Source: Coriolopsis trogii
Taxonomy: Eukaryota > Basidiomycota > Agaricomycetes > Polyporales > Polyporaceae
DNA: 64,000 bases
Reading direction: 5' to 3'
Assembly (NCBI GenBank): GCA_020543525.1
Contig: JAHYIO010000001.1
Location: forward strand, 372,001-436,000
This document shows positions 45,940 to 57,210 of the stretch, piece by piece. The position numbers were made by a program, and so were the translations under genes. Positions within the stretch are counted from its first letter, which is position 1; every line of letters begins with the position of its first letter. The notes under the pieces are model-generated. The model did no database searches, was not told the origin of the DNA, and saw nothing but the letters and a program-made list of their open reading frames with translations.

Positions 45940-46512
45940 TGGGCCGGGAGGGTGGGGGTGTGGCCTAGTTGAGGACATTGACCGTTTTGCGTATTGTTGC
46001 GCTCGGCAGCGGTCGAGTTGGTAGCGGCTAGATTATCAACGATCTCCTCCTTGGCTATTCGTTACATGGCATGATAATTCCCTCGTGCTATGCAGGTACC
46101 GCCTCCATAATACACCATCCCACTCAACGTCTGAGGGTGCTCTCTAATCACATCTCTGACTTCGGCCGCCGTCGTTGTCGTGATCACCTTGGCTCCCTTA
46201 CACACCCTGGTCCAGGGTGTCTGTTGATTCCTGAGGACCAGGATGCTAGATCATCAATCTATATCTCCCGACATGACCGAGCGAGACATTATCTCTCGGG
46301 CCAGCGGGAGGTCGAGTAACACTGGCGACAAGCGGACGATATTCATCAGCGTTGAAGTCGACATCGATGCCGTGGGCATCAGGTCCCTCGTATATTTCGG
46401 ACCGGCGTAGTACAGGGAGTATCACAAAATCAAACACGTAGCGTACGGCGCGCCCAACACAATACCTCTCATGCGAAGTCGTACTGCGTTATTGAGAGGA
46501 CCAGGCGTCGAG

Positions 46513-47934
46513 TCAAGGAAGAAAAGTATGGCGGAGTCTTGTATGAACGCCAGAGCTCTGACAGCGGGCGGGGAACGCGACGTAAATGGTCGTGTCATCG
46601 TCCCAATTCCATTCCGAGCTCAACTTGACCTCTTGAGCCATTATCACTGGAGGGACGTGGCGGGTCACTTCTTGCAGGAATGCAAACGCTTCCCGAGCAG
46701 TGAAGCGCTGAGATATGACGTGGGTCGGCATCTTATCGAAGAGAGGTGCCAGTAGGGGAATGGCGGGAATAACCTCCTGAAATAGTAGAATGCATCGTTG
46801 AACGAGCTGTAGCTAGGACGTGAGACTTACGATAAATCTGCCCTGAACATGTTGCCCAAACAAGTAACATCGAATGCGAATGGGCTGTAGTCGAACTCGC
46901 CAAAGCGGACGTCAAACGGCCGATATATGGTTCCACATTCCTGGTAAGACTGAGCCGGAAGACGGCAACTCTCTAGGAGCATATGTTGTGAATATTGTAC
47001 CGATAATTTGAAGTGTAATAAGCAGTGGTGGACGTTCTTACTATGTCTATATTCATGTAGAAGGGGAGTGAATTCTTTGCCCCAGTACCCAAATGCGAAG
47101 AAGTTGGTCATAATATTGTGCTGGACAATGTCCTGCGAAGATTGATCAGCGTGATTACAAAAGGAAGCCTATCAAAGAGCGACATTCCCGATGTGCGATG
47201 CGATGAGCATGCAAGAAGCGCAACCCCTGCGTGCCGCATGAGTCTACCACTCTCAAAGAATCGATGTAGGATGTACCTTGAGCGTGCATTCCATGAAACG
47301 AATAACCTGACCGATTGTCTCAAAGGTATGGACGGGATTGTTGTCTCCCCAGCTGACAAACACATTCGTTTTCACCATGTTGTACTGAGATTACACGTCG
47401 GCGGACTTACGTTGGCATCACAACAAAGGAAAAGGGATGGGACGTGTCAAGGATCGCTACAGGAGGCAGTACACATTGAGAATCGGCGCCGAACAACTGC
47501 GGAGATCGCAGAAGATCCTGGTAGATATAATAATCAACGCGGGATGTAGGCACCAGCTTGATCGTTACGTCTCTGCACAAAGTGTCCTGAGCCTGCAAAA
47601 TCTGCAACTGAGTAGTGGATCCGAGTCGTCAACATACATTCTCATCATTGGGTTCAACGCACGCACTCACACGTTCTATCATCACCATGTTCGTCGTATC
47701 GTCTGGGTACCGGTGGGCATAGGGAAGGGAAGGCGGTGCGGTATGATCGAACGGACGCATAATTGTTCCCTCATACGCCGTCCGACAGAACTCGATGAGG
47801 CGAAAGCCACGAGCAGCAAGCCAGGGACGATATGATATCCAAAATGGTACCATATCACACCATGAGATGTCCGGATCGAGCCTGTCGAAGAAGGCATTTA
47901 AGTCGCGTCCAGGTATCTGCGGGTCGTTCAGCAT
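46513..47934 (-). CDS. Protein kinase-like gene, probably catalytically dead or decaying
   Basis: Belongs to the basidiomycete-type small kinase-like proteins. Minus-strand exons give SYRPWLAARGFRLIEF, EGTIMRPFDHTAPP, ILQAQDTLCRDVTIKLV (the VIK-type Lys), PHTFET-like HTFETIGQVIRFME, GLRFLHAHRIAHR, DIVQHNIMTNFFAFG, QECGTIYRPFDVRFGEFDYSPFAFDVTCLGNMF and EVIPAIPLLAPLFDKMP, then RFTAREAFAFLQEV. The catalytic-loop HRD is built only by joining HR to D across a gap with no GT donor (CATCGG, then GAATGT, near 47.18 kb). The activation-loop DFG position reads LLHFKLSVQYS, so Asp and Gly are lost. A pseudokinase or pseudogene is more likely than an active enzyme. The start is uncertain; another ATG at 48060 (MAWHVEGS) could add a 5' exon. 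It points away from the E2 gene. Confidence 0.6.
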
Positions 47935-48393
47935 TGAACGCTACTATTCTAGTGGGAGACACAATATATACTCACATTTGGGTGTCAGTTCGTAATGCTC
48001 CGAATCGTTATGTTGGGATTCAAGCGGTATGCTGCAAGAGCCTTCAACATGCCAAGCCATTTTGGGACGAAGTCTCGTTCTTGAAACGTGACTAGTTGAC
48101 TGCTCGAAAGCAGATATCGCAACGTACTGTATCAAGTATACCGTACAAGTGGTCGGCGTTCTCGCGTCTCGCTATGTTGGCCTTCCGGGCCGAGTTGATC
48201 CGCTTGGGCGTTTCTGGTCGGAACGATGAGCTGCAGCCGCACGGGCGGTGCCACACCGTTCAAGCTTGCCTTATACCACTTCACTACCATAATCTTCTTG
48301 CTACGCATTCGTTCATCACGAGGCCGACGCGAAGAAGACATACCCAGGACCGTAACAAACCTCAGCCTGTGCGGCGGAAGGGAGCAGTGAGCG

Positions 48394-49454
48394 ATGTCGG
48401 TCTCGTCGCGACGGCTTCAGAAGGAGCTTGCGGACATCAAGCGAGAAGGGACACCCACGGGTGCGTGTCACGATATAGGGACCCTTTTGACGAGTCTGAC
48501 GTGATATGATGGCAGGAATCGCCCTGCTCAGCGCAGAGGACTTTGCAACCTGGTATCTCTCGGTTGAGGTCCTTGGAAACAGTCTGTACGAAGTAAGCAC
48601 CATACCCTTCCAGTATGTCTCTTTCACGTCGGAAGGCCCACCGAGCGTACCCATATGTGCATCGCCTCTGCTTAGGGACAGAAGTTTGCGCTCAAGTTCC
48701 GGTTCGACAACCAGTACCCCATCTCCTCTCCGGCTGTCCAGTTCGTGGTGGATAACGAATACGATGCGCCCGTCCATCCGGTACGGTCCGCGTCCACTCA
48801 CCACTTCGGGTTTCACAGCTAACGGCGCGTCCATACTTACTACTCCGCTTCTCGCCTCCGTTTACGTCGACCTTTAGCATGTCTATTCGAACGGACATGT
48901 ACGTGCGCTTCTGCTGGGTGGCAAGTTCTGCCATTGACGCCTCGGACCATTTTCCAACTTCTGCCTGGCACAGATATGCGCATCGATCCTCGGAAGCGAG
49001 TGGTCCCCGGTCCTCAGCGTCGTCTCTGTGTGCGTGACGATCCAGAGCATGCTGGCTTCGTGCAAGGTGCGTGCTTGTCCCCGTCTGTGGCGTTCATCGG
49101 GCTAACGTCGTGCCCTCGAGCAGAAGAAGGAGCGGTACGTCGTCATAGCGGTTTGAACAATCTGCTCTGTTCTGACCCGTGTGCAGTCCTCCAGACAATG
49201 ATCGCTATGTCTCGCATGCTCCTGAGAACCCGAAGAAGGTAGGCCGTCGTCATGCTTGCTCGAGAGCTCTACCGTGTTTACCCATGTTGATTGCTCTAGA
49301 CACGCTGGGACTTCCATGGTACGCTTCTCTATCCTCTCTCCCCTCTCGTTGCTGACGATTTTGCGGATTCGCAACTCGTCGTTCAGACGATGAGTATGTA
49401 TATTCATTCCTTGGCGGGAAACCCCTCTTCTGATCTGTTTCGTGCAGCGTGTAG
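48394..49454 (+). CDS. Ubiquitin-conjugating enzyme E2, UBE2W/UBC16-like
   Basis: UBE2W-type E2s attach ubiquitin to protein N termini (family knowledge). Exons join as MSVSSRRLQKELADIKREGTPTG, IALLSAEDFATWYLSVEVLGNSLYE, GQKFALKFRFDNQYPISSPAVQF, DAPVHP, HVYSNGH, ICASILGSEWSPVLSVVSV, MLASCKKKERPPDNDRYVSHAPENPKK and TRWDFHD. The catalytic Cys is TGC at 48977-48979, within the HIC.SIL..WSP motif; the PPDN and NPKKT.W.(F/Y)HDD endings are diagnostic of this subfamily. Seven or so introns, all in frame. The last exon is uncertain: reading on gives a stop at 49433. Splicing GTATGT (49394) to GTGCAG (49447) gives HDDDV and a stop at 49454, closer to the family's HDD.. end. Confidence 0.9.
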
Positions 49455-50344
49455 TATCGCATTCAGTGCTCTCTACTCTATTGGGATTGTATCTGTACAA
49501 CATGTATTCTCTCTCGCGTCTGCCGTATCTGCAAGTGTATGTATACAAGGGAGAACGTTGGAATCTGTGAGGTCAATACAACTGTGAGCAGGAGGGAACG
49601 ATGATCAGGGTCATTATGATCAGTTGTCATACATCTGGAGACATACTAACGAATAGCACCGGCATCAATCGTGAAGAAGAGCATACAAATGCGAATGCGC
49701 AGTCAAACAATGGAACTCATGATGCAACGGATGGTCCTGACAAATCCTCCAATCTCGCCAGCTTGTGGGGAGAGCGGCTCCACAAGCTCGCTCTCGGCAA
49801 CATGTTCAGGGAACATCGCCCGATGGGGCTGACGTTGCCTAATCGTGATCATCGCATTCGAGCCCATCGCATGGCACCTCGCATCCTCCGCCTCATTGAT
49901 TCTCTTCTGCCAAGGTATCGTCACGATTCGTCAGGGCAGGGTTTGTATGTGCACACATGTGATCGGCTTAGAGGAAAGATGGAGCGCCGAGGTCAGGGGT
50001 TGAGGCGAGAGATGAAGCGAGGGAATCGGGGAAAGAGATGGAGTGGGGAGGTTGGGGTGAGGGGTTGGGTGGGGGTACAAGTGGAGACCGTAAGGTTAGG
50101 TATGGTGATGGGCGAGATTGATGTGGAAGTGGGGGTATGTGCCGCCACCTGTACGAAGATCAGTACTCTGACGATCAACACACAAATTGACTTTACGCAC
50201 AGCTTTGATGGTTGACACTTGTCACTGGGTGTGTCTCGATCGATAGATGTTGGTGAGCCTAAGTGGGAAACAAAACTAGGGGTGACGAATCTCGACTAAG
50301 GTGTTCAGAGTCGGTTTGTGACCATACAGTGCGGCAGAAAACAC
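49455..50344. other. Unassigned stretch with a purine-rich, G-quadruplex-like tract
   Basis: No gene supported. An open frame at 49601-50215 is low-complexity (Arg/Gly/Val from purine-rich DNA) and lacks domains. Within it, 50045-50076 has five close runs of three or more G. Confidence 0.4.
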
Positions 50345-51708
50345 CTAATGTGAGGGTAAAGCCTCGACTGAGATCTCCAGGGTCGGCCATTCAAATAGAC
50401 TGAGACTGTCGCCCCACCACTGAGCCGGGGTGTCGACATGAAAATAAGTTTCACGCAGCATGACGTGTACCTGGAATGACTGTACAGCCGTAAACTTGAC
50501 GATTCGTCTCGACAGCTGTGTCGAGAAGAGGTTTTGCAACATGGTCGCAGGGTCTGCCAAGTTGATATCCCGTTCCGAGAGGTCAATGACGATCAGGATG
50601 CGTCGAAGGGTACCCTCCGTGTTCGGATGCAAGTGGTCCAACACCATGTGGATGCCGGATTCGTCCGGGACACTCAGAGGAGGGATATGTGACACCCAGA
50701 GTATGAGCTCCTCCAAATTAGAGAATGACGGGAGCTGGAACACTGCTACATCATACACTGATATTAGTAACGGAGAATACCTGGTGAGGCATGGCGACCG
50801 TATGCGTAGGCTTACCTGATTGGTTTGATGGGATATGAACAGTGAAAGTGGTGACTGAGTGCCCGAATGCATGTCCAGGGAGTTCTCGATACATGTCATG
50901 GTACACATTTCCCTGAGCGCGGCGCAATTTGTTGGTCCAGAGCTAAATGAATATGTTTCAAAGTCATACGCACCATAAGCACGAGTGTCGTCAAATTTGC
51001 GCAAGCGTTTCGCCTGCATAAGACACGTAGTTTCTCCAGCTCGTCAGCGCTAAGACCAGAGGATTGAGGGTGGGAGAGTACGCCGAAATCCTGAAAGAAT
51101 GCACAGGTGAGGTATTTAATCTTGCAAGATGACCATATCAGCCGGAAAACTTCAATAAGGTGAGGCCGGAAGGTGGTCCAGAGGCCTATGAATGAGAGTT
51201 CGACAATTGGGAATTGGGCAATGAGAATATGGTACTTGGGTGGATATGCCCTTGCAATGCGAGTGACCATGCCAAAGTAACCACCATCAGCGGGGCGATA
51301 TGTCAGACATTGAAGATTCCGGAGCGGTTTGATGAGAGCGGCGACTGGGATATATGTCGTCTGCCATGGCAAGACAAGGGTCCGGGCGAGATCTGCAAGG
51401 AAGGCATGGCATGCGATGGTATGAAGGAAGATGTTTGCTTGGGCGTGTGTGGTGATTGCGACTGTGCGATAGAGGTTGTAACGAGAACGATGGAGCCAGG
51501 CTGAGCATGTAAGAGCGCACATCCTATAGACCAAACAATGCTGAGCCATGTCCGTCCACCATTTGTGATCCAAGTTAGACCGCGGCCGTGACGGGTATCC
51601 CAACTTCGCAAAGGATACGGGTATGTTCCACATGGCATCCAGATCCGGGTCGCCCATGAAATCGATGATATGCTCGCAGATGTCTATGGGCAGATGAGCG
51701 TTGTCCAT
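50345..51708 (-). CDS. F-box domain protein (second type)
   Basis: MDNAHLPIDICEHIIDFMGD opens a canonical F-box, completed by RMCALTCSAWLHRSRYNLYRTV. This is the LP.(E/D)I...I(I/D)(F/H) plus C..W form common in Agaricomycete F-box proteins, and it is distinct from paralogs 1-4. It continues with leucine-rich segments (LIKPLRNLQCLTY, LARTLVLPW, ELEKLRVLCRRNACANLTTLVLM). An intron near 50.78-50.96 kb is followed by the last exon (VAVFQLPSFSNLEELILWVSHIPPL through LFEWPTLEISVEALPSH). Predicted Skp1-binding adaptor with unknown target. About 430 residues. Divergent from F-box paralog 4. Confidence 0.7.
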
Positions 51709-52157
51709 GGTGGTGAATGTAGATGAATCCCGACATGGACCGGCATAAGTACCATCGCTTACAGTAAGCTGGCGGTGGCTAGTACAGGCTGACTAAGCGT
51801 TGGAAGCATCAGGAAGCGCTAGAGTCTGCGGGCACTGCCTCAGAGTCAGTGGATCCGTGGTCACTGCTGCAGAACACGATTTAGGACACATTTGTGTTGC
51901 CTGAACCCCTCTCGTGAGGCGACACCGAGTCTACGGACGTGCCAATGCTTCAGTACTATGACAAAGAAGCACTCGCAAGTCGGTAGACTCGGTGATAGCA
52001 CGTGCATTATTAGCGAGGCCATGTGTTTACTGACCACATGGCGCCGGCGCGACTATGCTTGATAGGACTCAAGTTCCTTACGCACAACCTACACTTTGAA
52101 CACCCATCCCATCGCTAGGTCGCTGAAGTGACACGCCCGGTGCTCAGTATCAATATC
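51709..52157. promoter_or_regulatory. Shared upstream region of two divergent F-box genes
   Basis: 450 bp between two start codons. A perfect 12-base inverted repeat (CACCGAGTCTAC at 51923-51934 and GTAGACTCGGTG at 51983-51994) sits in the middle and could form a stem or bind a factor as a dyad. Confidence 0.4.
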
Positions 52158-54083
52158 ATGACGCTGGGGTCCAGATGCTATGACCTTGTGCAGCAACTGC
52201 GCTCGGCCATCGATGTTGAATGTGATTCCTTGAGGTATGTGCTAGTTCATGAGCTCCTCACGCATACAGTGTCGTTGAACAGATCAAAAATGCAGCCAGG
52301 GTGACGTGAGTGCACTGGGCTGTTGTAGGCACATGGTCATGCTGAAGCAGTCTGTATTGGCATACAGATAGCTAACATATCTGCGCTCCTACGAGAGACG
52401 CTCTCCCTACTCCACGGCGTATCCAATTCAAGAAAGGGGATATGTGGACTACCCGTAGAGATATTGACTCAAGTTATTGACGACATTCCAGAGTACCCAG
52501 GCTGGAATGAAGGAGCATTGGAACCATTCTGGTACCATCCTTTCCGGGACAGCTCGCTCCTCCTTCCTATATCACAGACCTGCCGCTGTCTGCGCATGGT
52601 TGCGCTCTCTTCCTCGACTCGGTGGAGATACATCACTTCGCGCCTCGATGGAGCCATCCCAACACTCCTCGAGCGAAGCAAAGTTTCACCACTCGAGGTC
52701 ACCCTCTCGGGGGCAATGGGATCGACGAACCTCCTACGCGCGTTCTACGCATCCATGACCCCGCGATTACGCGGGCTCCACTTCATCACACTCGACTACT
52801 CGCGCCTCAAGGCATTCAACTCATTTCTCGACCTCGTTCATCCCGAACTAGAGTCGCTGACCTGTTGCGGTGCGGACCCCACCAGCCCGATCTGGCAGCG
52901 ACGTCGACTGCTCCTCTCGCAGGACAATTTCCCTCGCCTCGCTCAGCTCGTCCTGGAAGGCGTGGTGTTTCGGAATGCCGGAGTTCACTCCTCGCTCACA
53001 CACCTCGTCCTCTCCCGGATGAGCAACCCTGGCCTGCTCAAACGCGTTGCCACGCTCCTGTCCCACTGCCCGCGCCTCGAGGACCTCGTGCTCTCGCGCC
53101 TCTTCGACAGTACCGAGACTCTCCCAGTCCTACAGGAATTCCCCGCCTTCCCTTACATGCGCCGCGTAGTCCTTCACGACCTCGTGAGCAAGAGCCTCCG
53201 GTTTTTCCTCAACCTACTCGTGCACTGCTCCCACGAGACCGCGCTCTGCATCCTCAACGAGACCGCAAGCTTTGGCACCTTCGCGTTTCCGGCCGTCCTT
53301 CCCGAGCGCATGCCCGACGCGCGGGCAACTGTGCTTGGCATCGGCGCGTACCCGTCCCCCTTCTCCATCCATGCCAGCTCTGGCATGGGCGACAGGTCGC
53401 GTCTATTCTCCGTCACCGCGGCGGGTCCGATGGGTGCGCTGCGAATGGCCTCAGCCGTCGAGCTCATCGGCATGTCGCAGTACGCCACGCCCAACGTGTG
53501 GATCCAGCGTATCCTCTCAGAGCACACAGCTCTCGCAAACGTGCAGGAGGTGTGGCTCGTGTGCGAGCGTAGCGTCCAGGATACGCCGATGGACTTCGGG
53601 AGGGAGCTCTGCCCAGTGCTCACCGCGCTTCCATCGCTACAGACCGTCGTGCTCGTGCTGGTCGCGATAGAGGGTGAAGGTGCCGACGAAGATGGGCAGT
53701 ATGAAGGAAGCGTCCTTGAGCCCCCGTCGTTGTCTTGCCTCCCGAGCGTGGATCGGGCCGTTGATGTGTCCAGTCTCAAGACCCTACGTCTTGTGCTATG
53801 TGCTGGGCCGAATGCGAGAAGCGAGCTGCGGATCCAGGTGGACCTCTCGCGCATTCTGGACGAGCTCGCGTCAGGTGGATACTGTTACCTGGAACGTCTC
53901 GTCCTGCAGGTGACGCCGCGGGTGGATGTGGAGGAGGCTGACGTGCGCCGGATTCAGGAGTATTTCGTGACTGTGGATGTGGAGCGAATACGCGAGGCTC
54001 CCAGGATGCCTCTGCCACAGAGCTGCGTGGAAGCGGACGAAAGGCCTGGAGGGGGGCGCATATGGACAGAGCCACTGTGCTAA
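52158..54083 (+). CDS. F-box/LRR-like protein, paralog 4
   Basis: Same family as paralogs 1-3, about 40 kb away. Exon 1 (52158-52234) MTLGSRCYDLVQQLRSAIDVECDSLR; a short exon 2 from 52269 (SVVEQIKNAAR); exon 3 from 52371 IANISALLRETLSLLHG, leading into the F-box CGLPVEILTQVIDDIP and SQTCRCLRMVALS. Leucine-rich stretches follow (RLAQLVLEGVVF, LTHLVLSRM, CPRLEDLVLSRLF, LPSLQTVVLVLVA, SSLKTLRLVLC, YLERLVLQVTP), and the family tail PRMPLPQSCVEADERPGGG. All joins are in frame. The gene is complete and best shows the exon layout from which paralogs 2 and 3 deviate. Confidence 0.82.
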
Positions 54084-54261
54084 GTAGTCGAGCTGGGATT
54101 TAAAACAAGATGCATTTGATCATCATAATGACTATGTCTCCCTCTCACGACCTGCAGAGGCAACAGCTACTGATATGTGCCCATAATGACCCACGTTACG
54201 TCGATAGATGGTAATACTAATGAGAGGTGCATTGTCTATCAGACAAGACGTAGCATCGGCG

Positions 54262-56343
54262 TCACTCGTCATCACCCTCTCCTTCGCTCTCCTCCGAGCT
54301 ACTATCGCCACCCTGTATCGTCATGAGGTCGTTAATGCTAACGTTCGAGAAAGTCGATGGAGCCTGTCAGTATCAAACCCGCCAACCAGCCACCAGCAGC
54401 CCTCACCAATGCACGAAAGGTCGTATTACTCGCGCCACGTTCGCAAGCTCGTCCTTCCAACCGGGCTGAAGTACTTCTTTATCGGTGAACCTGCGTAGTG
54501 GGCAAGGCTGTCAGTAGGGAATGAGAGTGTACGGCAGCTCCCCGCGTGCAAGTAGACATACTTGTGGATAACTGCAAAAGAACGGCACTTCAGCAAGTCA
54601 ATGTCCCTATGAACGACGACCGGTCATATGGTGAGCCACGACAGCTCCACAAGGAGGCTCGCGGGCACGCACTTGTGTGTCTTGTCGACGCCTTTGGGCG
54701 CAACCTTCAGCTCATCCTCTCCTCCGAATATGTTCTGCCGTTCACCCTTGGGATGTGGGCGCGCGGGCCCGAAGAGAGCCTCAAAATCGGGATTGGAGAT
54801 AACCTGGCGCAGCCGTCTAGACGATCGCTTCAGGTTCGCTCTGGCGGAGGCGGTGGTTGCAATTGTAAGCAGGGAACAGCTGTGACGGGATGAAGAACAG
54901 CGCACCGGATGGTCGCGATTTCGTTCTTGCCCGGACACCATGCGCCTGCGGCTATCATGCTCTGCCCTCCCGCTCTGACTGGATCGTAGGTAATTATATG
55001 ATTTCTTGCGAAGCGTGACATTCTTACTCACCTGCACTGATATGCGAAAATGTGGGTCAACGGCACTTGGTGCTACAAGGAGAAGAGCGACTCACATATG
55101 ATCTGTGAGCGGAGTCAGCTACTAAACATGCCCGCTAGGAAAACGTCGATTAGAAGTACTCACATGCAGCGAATATCCCCTTCCGTCCACTCCGAGAGAA
55201 CGTGGCTGAAAACCCCGTCTTGTACGGCGTTTTGTCGTTGCTGAATCGTATCTGTCGTTGACAAGAGCCGAATCAGAGACTCCAAAAGGGCACAAATCGA
55301 ACTTGTCAATAAAAGCCACTGACATCGCGATAGATGCGGTGAATGACATCCTTTGGGGGGAGATGTGGGATCTGAGGGTCGACTTCGACGAGAACATCGG
55401 TGAACTCTTCAACGAAGGCCTTCCACTCATTCTCGGCTAGACGATAGACGGGTTCTGTGAGGTGAGACGATTAGTTGATACTGCTCCGCATTCATAACAG
55501 TAAAAGCCAGTAGGTTGTGCTGGGCTATTGAGTGCGTATAGGTCGGATGCATGAGGCGTTCGCCGGTATGGTTGCATCTGATGCAAGCTACGCTATGTGC
55601 CATGACTCAGGGCAGAGAAACTGACCATGCAACTTAAACCTGCATGGGACGAGGTTGGTTGAGTTCAGTATCCATGCTGGTGAGTGCTGGAAGACGCACC
55701 ATTCCCGGTCGTTGCATTCAGGCTTCATCAACTGGTTCAGGAAATCGAGCGTATTCTGGGAAATACGCCCCGGAGGAACTGGTAACCACTCATGAGAATT
55801 AGAACTCGCACATAGCTCGCCTCACGCACCTCTACCCGTTTTCGGGGCCTGCACCACAACACCAACGATCTCCTGCCCCTCATTCAAATCGAGATCGCTA
55901 CCCTCATCGTCCTCGTCCTTGTCCTCGTCCTTCGCAGTCTTGCGTTTCTTCCTCGTATTCCCTTTGACCTTCTGAGGTGTGACGGTCTTCTTCGGCGTCC
56001 TCTTCGACAAGGTCTTCCTGGGGGCTGAGTTCCGCTGACGCTTCCCGGTACCGCTCGCCTTCGTATCTTCATAGTCGTCCTCATCGTCCAAGGCGTCGCT
56101 GTCTAGAGACTCCAAGTCCGAGATCTCTGAGTACTCCTCATTTTCGTCCCCAGCCTCGGTCTCGCCCGGTGCCGCGTCATGATCCTCCATGTCGGTCACG
56201 TCTGCTTTCCCCTTCTTGCCGAAATATTTGGACTTGGACTTGCTGGAAGACGATTTCGATGGGCTAGAAGTGGACGCACCGCGTTTCTGGGCGGCCTTTG
56301 CTCGGGTTGAGCGAGTGGACATGGTTGTGGACGAGTACGGCAT
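54262..56343 (-). CDS. DUF2461 family protein (TIGR02453 type)
   Basis: Conserved family in fungi and bacteria; its biochemical role is not established. MPYSSTTMSTRSTRAKAAQKRG starts a long Lys/Ser/Asp/Glu-rich, nuclear-looking N-terminal region of about 170 residues. It continues through introns to VPPGRISQNTLDFLNQLMKP, NDREW, FKLHEPVYRLAENEWKAFVEEF, VDPQIPHLPPKDVIHRIYRD, IRFSNDKTPYKTGFSATFSRSGRKGIFA, GGQSMIAAGAWCPGKNEIATIR, ANLKRSSRRLRQVIS, PHPKGERQNIFGGEDELKVAPKGVDKTHK, DIDLLKCRSFAVVHK and FTDKEVLQPGWKDELANVARVIRPFV. The last exon (HCINDLMTIQGGDSSSEESEGEGDDE) is reached by GTGAGG..GTTAG. The core is complete. The start could instead be the second Met (56322). Convergent with F-box paralog 4. 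Confidence 0.88.
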
Positions 56344-56880
56344 GAACTATAGTCACGGTGTGCGGTAAGCAGAGACCTCACGGACCGCGAGACGGTTGAT
56401 GACAAGACGCGTCTGAGGGTCACGTGGTACGCGACTCATTACTGCCGGCCCAGAGGCGCCGCCCCCAACTTGACGCCAGGGGCCATCGTCATGCGAGTGA
56501 AACAAGACCTGAGACTCTTCTACTTCGTTCAACCCAAAGACTCAGAAGAGCGCTAATACACTGGGACGTCCCACCTCCCACTTCAACCGACTCCAGGCTC
56601 CCACTGTTTTACATCCAATGCGAGGGATAGAGTGAATTCACGGTAAATCTTGAGCGATACAATATGGTCAGTGATCTAGGGATCTAGGGACATTCCAACT
56701 CAGGAATATCCCAACTATGAGCGGAGGGCTTGCATTAGCTGGCCTTTCCAAGCTAATTGAGCCGTTAATTCGCAATAGCGCCATACTAGGACAAACAGCC
56801 CTACCCAAAACCATCTTCAGCGTCGAAGCGATGCAACAAACTATTGGCACGAACTTACCCCTCTACGCCAGACGCAGTTT
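56344..56880. other. Intergenic, DUF2461 to SSP type 2
   Basis: No gene supported. Holds the DUF2461 promoter and the SSP 3' flank. A 26-base imperfect palindrome (GGGACATTCC, 6-base loop, GGAATATCCC) near 56.69 kb and a GATCTAGG direct doublet lie in the SSP 3' flank. Confidence 0.4.
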
Positions 56881-57210
56881 TTACTGGCATCCGACCTGCA
56901 TAGCCTCGAACGACTGGTTCTGGACGCGCGTCCTAGCATCGCGCGGGCCCTCGACGGTCACGCCCTGGTCGTCGCAGTTTGCGTCCACGCACAGGTACAC
57001 ATCGCAGTTCGCGGGCAGCGCCGTGTCGATAGTGATGCACTGCGCGTTCGGCGTAGCCTCCGGGACCGTCAGGACCGGGGGGTTGGCGGGGTCCTCGATG
57101 TGGCCGACGTCGATGCCGCTGCACACGGCCCCGGACCAGGCCGTCACCTCATATGCGGTAGCGATGGAGGCGATGGAGGAGAGGACAACGAAGAGAAGAG
57201 AGGTGCGCAT
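56881..57210 (-). CDS. Small secreted cysteine-containing protein, type 2
   Basis: 109 residues. Signal peptide MRTSLLFVVLSSIASIATA, then a mature part with six cysteines (GAVC, AQC, ANC, YLC, ANC, VGC) and an acidic, Asp-rich composition. Not related by eye to SSP copies 1-3, and no family is recognised. A TATA-like ATTATATACTTG lies about 90 bp upstream (near 57300-57315 on the plus strand). The single exon and strong signal peptide make a real gene likely. Confidence 0.75.
   Translation of the reverse strand: MRTSLLFVVLSSIASIATAYEVTAWSGAVCSGIDVGHIEDPANPPVLTVPEATPNAQCITIDTALPANCDVYLCVDANCDDQGVTVEGPRDARTRVQNQSFEAMQVGCQ

Larger units (their letters stand above)
44090..46270 (+). repeat. Duplicated segment, copy C, carrying SSP gene 3
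   Basis: Direct repeat of copy B on the other side of the NLR gene. It contains the same far-upstream blocks, the promoter, the 5'-UTR intron, the CDS and part of the 3' flank. After the gene, about 45.96-46.27 kb matches copy A (ACATCTCTGACTTCGG, TCCTGAGGAC.) better than copy B. Confidence 0.75.

Noticed and set aside
49601..50215. 204-codon plus-strand frame as a gene
   Set aside because: The translation is an Arg/Gly/Val-rich product of a purine-rich tract with no domain or exon signals of a gene.
52622..53572. 316-codon plus-strand frame over F-box paralog 4
   Set aside because: Out-of-frame Pro/Arg-rich shadow caused by GC-rich third positions in the true gene.
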